Positions 60,140 to 64,000 of a DNA stretch of 64,000 nt are shown here, in pieces; the first letter of the stretch is position 1; each line of letters starts with the position of its first letter. The notes beneath the pieces are model-generated. The model did no database searches, was not told the origin of the DNA, and saw only the letters and a program-made list of their open reading frames with translations. Source of the stretch: an uncultured Oscillospiraceae bacterium (GTDB taxonomy: Bacteria; Bacillota; Clostridia; Oscillospirales; Acutalibacteraceae); NCBI GenBank assembly GCA_900542575.1, contig UQOE01000004.1:1-64000 (forward strand), given 5' to 3'. The position numbers and the translations under genes are program-made.

Positions 60140-60471
60140 CACGTGAAAAGGGATTACTGTACCTGTTCACGAAAGAGATATGCGTTGATGCGGGAGGTGG
60201 CCGTCCACTGAGACGGGGAATTTCCGCGGAGTATGTCCGATTTTAAACCGGGCGAAACAAATAATTTAGTGCAAAGGATTCTTCTATTATGGGAATTACC
60301 GCGCACTTATGCTGTTTTTGCCACCCGGGTGACGAGCGCCTGCAACGTTCGAAACCCAGGTTTTTCTAAACGGGGAAGATGAAACACCCGGCTCGGTGTT
60401 AAAATCTCACGCGGACGAAAATGAAACAGCAGGCCCGCCATGAATTTTCCATCATTTTAGGAGGAGTCCAA
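60140..60471 (+). promoter_or_regulatory. Long 5' leader of the S10 operon
   Basis: About 330 bases without a good reading frame. It begins with CGTGAA/TTCACG arms (60143-60170) and carries an AACACC/GGTGTT stem (60384-60401). Length and structure suit autoregulation by a ribosomal protein or attenuation, but no family motif is recognised. No terminator with a T-run is visible. Confidence 0.45.
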
Positions 60472-60783
60472 ATGGCAGTAAAAGAAAAGATCAGAATCAG
60501 ACTGAAAGGCTATGACGCCAACCTGGTAGATACCGCTGCAGAGCGCATCGTTGAGACCGCTAAGCGCACCGGTGCCAAGGTTTCCGGCCCTGTCCCGCTT
60601 CCGACGGAGAAAGAGGTTGTCACCATCCTCCGCGCCGTCCACATGTTCAAAGACAGCCGTGAACAGTTTGAGCAGAGAACGCACAAGAGACTCATCGATG
60701 TCCTTCGTCCGTCCAACAAGACGGTTGAGGCTCTTACGGGTCTTGAGCTTCCCGCCGGTGTTGAAATCGAAATCAAACTCTAA
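60472..60783 (+). CDS. rpsJ: 30S ribosomal protein S10
   Basis: 103 residues, standard length. The ATG at 60472 follows AGGAGGAG; the first in-frame ATG is upstream and unfit. KEKIRIRLKGYDANLVDTAAERIVETAKRTGAKVSGPVPLPTE is the typical S10 N-terminus. First gene of the S10 operon; also the target of NusB-related antitermination in the cell. Confidence 0.98.
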   Translation: MAVKEKIRIRLKGYDANLVDTAAERIVETAKRTGAKVSGPVPLPTEKEVVTILRAVHMFKDSREQFEQRTHKRLIDVLRPSNKTVEALTGLELPAGVEIEIKL

Positions 60784-60846
60784 TTTCAGCATCGAAAGGT
60801 CATGTTGGTGAAGAGCCAACCAATAACCAAAGGAGGAAAGGTTAAT

Positions 60847-61482
60847 ATGAAGAAAGGTCTTATCGGTAAAAAAGTCGGTATGACACAGCTCTTCGACGAA
60901 AACGGAACCGTTATTCCGGTAACCGTCGTCGAAGCAGGACCCTGCGCTGTTGTCGCAAAGAAAACGGTCGAGAACGACGGCTATGAAGCTGTTCAGCTCG
61001 GTTTCGGCGACATGAAGGCACAGAAGGTCAACAAGCCTATGAAAGGCCAGTTCGACAAGGCAAATGTCGCTCCGAAGAAGGTTCTCAGAGAATTCCGTCT
61101 CGAGGATACCTCTGCGGTCAACGTCGGCGACGTCCTCAAGGCAGACGTATTTGCTGCCGGTGAGAAAGTTGACGTCATCGGAACCAGCAAAGGTAAAGGC
61201 TATGCTGGTGCCATCAAGCGCTGGAACTTCCACCGTCTCAAAGAATCCCATGGTACCGGCCCGAATGCCAGACATGCAGGTTCCCTCGGTATGTGTTCCG
61301 ACCCTTCCCGTGTCTTCAAGGGAAAGAAACTCGCCGGTCATCTCGGCGACGAGCGCGTAACCATCCAGAATCTCGACGTTGTCAAGGTCGATGCTGAGAA
61401 CAACCTCATCGCCATCAAGGGCGCTGTCCCGGGTATCCGCGGCGGAATCGTTCTCATCAAAGACACCGTAAAAAAAGCGTAA
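60847..61482 (+). CDS. rplC: 50S ribosomal protein L3
   Basis: 211 residues. MKKGLIGKKVGMTQLFDENG is the L3 start, with the ATG at 60847 preceded by GGAGGAAAGG. The central GTSKGKGYAGAIKRWNF and GTGPNARHAGSLGMCSDPSRVFKGKKLAGHLG are L3 signature segments. Binds near the peptidyl-transferase centre. 63 bases after rpsJ. Confidence 0.98.
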   Translation: MKKGLIGKKVGMTQLFDENGTVIPVTVVEAGPCAVVAKKTVENDGYEAVQLGFGDMKAQKVNKPMKGQFDKANVAPKKVLREFRLEDTSAVNVGDVLKADVFAAGEKVDVIGTSKGKGYAGAIKRWNFHRLKESHGTGPNARHAGSLGMCSDPSRVFKGKKLAGHLGDERVTIQNLDVVKVDAENNLIAIKGAVPGIRGGIVLIKDTVKKA

Positions 61483-61495
61483 GGAGGAGTAAGAC

Positions 61496-62119
61496 ATGCC
61501 TAGCGTAAAAGTATACAGTGCTACCGGTGCAGAAAACGGCACGCTGGAACTGAACGACAGCATCTTCGGCATTGAGCCGAATGAGAATGTAGTTCATCTT
61601 GTTGTTGTCAACTACCTCGCCAATCAGCGTCAGGGTACTCAGTCCACTCTCACTCGCTCCGAGGTTGCCGGCGGCGGAAGAAAGCCGTGGAGACAGAAGG
61701 GAACCGGTCATGCAAGACAGGGTTCTATCCGCGCACCGCAGTGGAGACACGGCGGAATCGCCCTTGGCCCGAAGCCCCGCACCTATGGTTTCGACGTCAA
61801 TAAGAAAGTGAAAAAGCTCGCCATGAAGTCCGTCCTTTCCGACAAAGTCGCAAATGACGCCTTCCAGGTTCTCGACGATTTTGCTCTCTCTGAGATCAAG
61901 ACCAAAGAGGCCAAGAAAGTGCTCGACGCACTGGGCAGCGCAAAGAAGACCCTCGTCATCACTCCTGAGAAGGACGAGGTCATCTATAAGAGCGCAAGAA
62001 ATATTGCCGGCGTCAAGGTCGCTCCGGTCAACGCCATGAGCGTCTATGACATCGTCAATGCTGACAAGGTCGTCGTCCTGAAGGACGCCGTCGCTAAGAT
62101 TGAGGAGGTATTTGCATGA
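61496..62119 (+). CDS. rplD: 50S ribosomal protein L4
   Basis: 207 residues. The extended loop RSEVAGGGRKPWRQKGTGHARQGSIRAPQWRHGG is the tunnel-lining signature. In E. coli L4 also regulates the S10 operon; here the long leader could serve the same, but this is untested. Follows rplC after 13 bases (AAGGAGGAG RBS). Confidence 0.98.
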   Translation: MPSVKVYSATGAENGTLELNDSIFGIEPNENVVHLVVVNYLANQRQGTQSTLTRSEVAGGGRKPWRQKGTGHARQGSIRAPQWRHGGIALGPKPRTYGFDVNKKVKKLAMKSVLSDKVANDAFQVLDDFALSEIKTKEAKKVLDALGSAKKTLVITPEKDEVIYKSARNIAGVKVAPVNAMSVYDIVNADKVVVLKDAVAKIEEVFA

Positions 62120-62409
62120 AAACCGCACAGGATGTAATCCTCCGCCCCATCATCACCGAGGAGAGTATGGGCGCAACTGCTCTCAAGAAATACACCTTCA
62201 AAGTTGCAAAGGATGCCACCAAAATTGACATCAAACGCGCTGTTGAAGAGCTGTTCGGCGTTGAGGTTGCAAAAGTCAACACCATGAACTGCCGCGGCCG
62301 TGAGCGCCGCCAGGGCCGCTTCGTCGGCACCACTCCGGCTTGGAAGAAAGCCATCGTCACTCTCACCGAAGACTCGAAGACCATCGAGTTCTTCGACGAT
62401 ATGATGTAA
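62116..62409 (+). CDS. rplW: 50S ribosomal protein L23
   Basis: 97 residues; overlaps rplD by 4 bases. Starts MKTAQDVILRPIITEES and has YTFKVAKDATKIDIKRAVEELFGVEVAKVNTMN and the basic loop RGRERRQGRFVG, all L23 features. Part of the exit-tunnel rim where SRP and trigger factor bind. Confidence 0.98.
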   Translation: MKTAQDVILRPIITEESMGATALKKYTFKVAKDATKIDIKRAVEELFGVEVAKVNTMNCRGRERRQGRFVGTTPAWKKAIVTLTEDSKTIEFFDDMM

Positions 62410-62490
62410 GAAGCTACCCACTGAAAACTATGCGGTAATGTATGGAGCGTCGACAGCTCCGCGAAGCCGCTTAGAGGAGTGAAAACTAGA

Positions 62491-63321
62491 ATGTCGATTA
62501 AAGTTATCAAGCCGACTACCAACGGCACAAGAAATACTTCTGTTCTCGATTATTCTGAGCTCTCCAAGGTCGCTCCTGAAAAAAGCCTCCTTGAGTCCAA
62601 GAATAAATCGGCCGGCCGCAACAACTACGGCCGCATCACCGTCCGCCACCGCGGCGGCGGAAACCGCGTCAAGTACCGTGTCATTGACTTCAAGAGAACC
62701 AAGACCGGTCCTGCAACGGTAAAAACCCTTGAATACGACCCGAACCGTTCTGCCAACATCGCACTCATCCAGTATGAGGACGGCGTAAAGGCTTACATCC
62801 TCGCTCCCATCGGCCTGAAGGTCGGCGACGTAGTTGAGGCTGGTCCGGACGCTGATATCAAACCCGGCAACGCTCTTCCGCTTGCCAACATCCCCGTTGG
62901 TACCTTCGTCCACAACATTGAGCTCTATCCGGGCCGCGGCGGTCAGCTTGCAAGAGCAGCCGGCATTGCAGCTCAGCTCATGGCAAAAGAGAACGGTCTC
63001 GCTCTCCTTCGTATGCCGTCCGGCGAGCTCCGCAACGTTCCCGCCGAGTGCATCGCTTCCATCGGCCAGGTCGGCAACGTCGACCACGCCAATGTTAAAG
63101 TCGGTAAAGCCGGCCGCACCCGTCACATGGGCATCCGCCCGACGGTCCGCGGTTCCGTCATGAACCCGAACGACCATCCGCACGGCGGTGGTGAAGGTAA
63201 GGCTCCTGTCGGCCGCCCGGGTCCCTGCACCCCCTGGGGCAAACCTGCTCTTGGCTATAAGACCAGAAAGCACAACAAGAAGTCCGATAAGATGATCGTA
63301 AGACGTCGCAACGGCAAATAA
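62491..63321 (+). CDS. rplB: 50S ribosomal protein L2
   Basis: 276 residues from the ATG at 62491 (GAGGAG upstream). Typical KPTTNGTRNTSVLDYSEL start and the C-terminal peptidyl-transferase signature MNPNDHPHGGGEGKAPVGRPGPCTPWGKPALGYKTR. Essential for subunit association. The 81-base gap after rplW contains GTCGACAGCTCC-type hairpin bases. Confidence 0.98.
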   Translation: MSIKVIKPTTNGTRNTSVLDYSELSKVAPEKSLLESKNKSAGRNNYGRITVRHRGGGNRVKYRVIDFKRTKTGPATVKTLEYDPNRSANIALIQYEDGVKAYILAPIGLKVGDVVEAGPDADIKPGNALPLANIPVGTFVHNIELYPGRGGQLARAAGIAAQLMAKENGLALLRMPSGELRNVPAECIASIGQVGNVDHANVKVGKAGRTRHMGIRPTVRGSVMNPNDHPHGGGEGKAPVGRPGPCTPWGKPALGYKTRKHNKKSDKMIVRRRNGK

Positions 63322-63342
63322 TCGTGAAAGGAGTTATGCATC

Positions 63343-63615
63343 ATGAGTAGAAGTACTAAAAAAGGCCCTTACGTGCAGCCCAAACTGCTCGAGAGAGTTC
63401 AGCAGATGAATGAGCGCGGCGAGAAGACCGTTATTAAGACCTGGAGCCGTTCTTCCACCATCTTCCCTGATTTCGTTGGTCATACCTTCGCAGTTCACGA
63501 TGGCCGCAAACATGTTCCGGTATATGTTACGGAGGACATGGTTGGTCACAAACTCGGCGAGTTCGCACCGACCAGAACCTTCCGGGGCCATTCCGGTTCC
63601 AAGACGACTGTATAA
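63343..63615 (+). CDS. rpsS: 30S ribosomal protein S19
   Basis: 90 residues. MSRSTKKGPYVQPKLLERV and the C-terminal GHKLGEFAPTRTFRGH are S19 hallmarks. Binds 16S rRNA 3' domain with S13. Follows rplB after 21 bases. Confidence 0.98.
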   Translation: MSRSTKKGPYVQPKLLERVQQMNERGEKTVIKTWSRSSTIFPDFVGHTFAVHDGRKHVPVYVTEDMVGHKLGEFAPTRTFRGHSGSKTTV

Positions 63616-63633
63616 GAGAGGAGTGTGTAAGAC

Positions 63634-63966
63634 ATGGAAGCAACCGCAAAGGCAACATTCGTAAGAATTGCTCCGCGGAAAGTTCAGATCATTCTGGACC
63701 TCATCCGCAATCAGCCTGTCGACAAAGCCATGGGTATTCTGAAAAACACTCCGAAGGCTGCGACAGAAGTTCTTGAGAAAGTTCTCAAATCTGCCATGGC
63801 AAACGCCGAGCAGAAAGATATGGATACCTCCAATCTTTACGTTGCCGAGTGCTACGTAAACCAGGGTCCGACTCTTAAGAGAATCAGACCGAGAGCACAG
63901 GGCCGTGCATATGGCATCAAGAAAAAGACGTCTCATATCACGATCGTGCTCAAAGAAGCAGAATAA
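63634..63966 (+). CDS. rplV: 50S ribosomal protein L22
   Basis: 110 residues. APRKVQIILDLIRNQPVDKAMGIL and the hairpin loop with RIRPRAQGRAYGIKKKTSHITIV, which lines the exit tunnel, are clear. GAGAGGAG RBS; 18 bases after rpsS. Confidence 0.98.
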   Translation: MEATAKATFVRIAPRKVQIILDLIRNQPVDKAMGILKNTPKAATEVLEKVLKSAMANAEQKDMDTSNLYVAECYVNQGPTLKRIRPRAQGRAYGIKKKTSHITIVLKEAE

Positions 63967-63981
63967 GGAGGGAATTAGACA

Positions 63982-64000
63982 ATGGGACAGAAAGTTAACC
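63982..64000 (+). CDS. rpsC: 30S ribosomal protein S3, start only
   Basis: The first six codons (MGQKVN) and one further base before the window ends, after an AAGGAGGG site. The order rplV-rpsC matches the standard S10 operon. Confidence 0.85.

Noticed and set aside
1..64000. CRISPR arrays, insertion sequences, integrases or att sites
   Set aside because: No regularly spaced direct repeats, transposase motifs or integrase genes were found in reading through both strands.

Overview
The window looks like a chromosomal segment of a moderately GC-rich Gram-positive bacterium of the Bacillota, most likely class Clostridia (Oscillospirales-like; the lineage is inferred from protein style, not tested). 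Supporting signs are AGGAGG ribosome binding sites, many perfect intrinsic terminators, TTGACA/TATAAT promoters, DUF1292 and OPT/PqqD genes, an acetate kinase, and many secreted proteins with short MKK-type signal peptides and no outer-membrane systems. There is no rRNA, insertion sequence, CRISPR array or prophage.

Layout. 0-6.3 kb: a MinD-type ATPase, a diverged methylglyoxal-synthase homologue, pyruvate kinase, and the hisS-aspS pair. 6.3-15 kb: a metal exporter with its Fur-family partner, O-acetylhomoserine sulfhydrylase, a lipoprotein coupled to a membrane-anchored GIY-YIG protein, an epimerase-like protein, an orphan transcription unit that looks like a small RNA, an EF-G paralogue and a flavodoxin. 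15-26 kb: a FliB-like methylase, an AGCS amino-acid symporter with a terminator in its leader, an intact secreted lipase next to a decayed copy, thioredoxin and its reductase, and a dipeptidase-OPT-PqqD operon. 26-42.5 kb: the secretome stretch, with a second family I.5-like lipase, three tandem SGNH hydrolases, two paralogous secreted heptad-repeat proteins and a secreted Ntn hydrolase. Between them lie an adenylate-forming enzyme, a TetR-lon regulatory unit and a DNA-binding-like gene broken by an in-frame TAG. 42.5-54.5 kb: acetate kinase with a zinc-ribbon membrane protein, trmD, tRNA-Ala, nth, a gamma carbonic anhydrase, and a VWA/LRR/MoxR/GntR/phosphatase cluster. 54.5-60 kb: tRNA-Met and tRNA-Glu, a class 3 lipase, a HAD hydrolase, an 8-oxoguanine glycosylase and rarA. 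60-64 kb: the canonical S10 ribosomal operon from rpsJ into rpsC.

How it fits together. Housekeeping genes sit in short operons closed by strong terminators. Seven secreted esterase/lipase genes (one broken) and a secreted amide hydrolase in 40 kb suggest a cell that works on lipids or acylated compounds outside the cell, with acetate kinase for fermentative ATP. The least explained parts are the VWA-LRR-MoxR operon with a non-AUG start, the paired heptad-repeat secreted proteins, the orphan RNA unit near 11.6 kb, and the TetR operator duplicated in front of tetR and lon.
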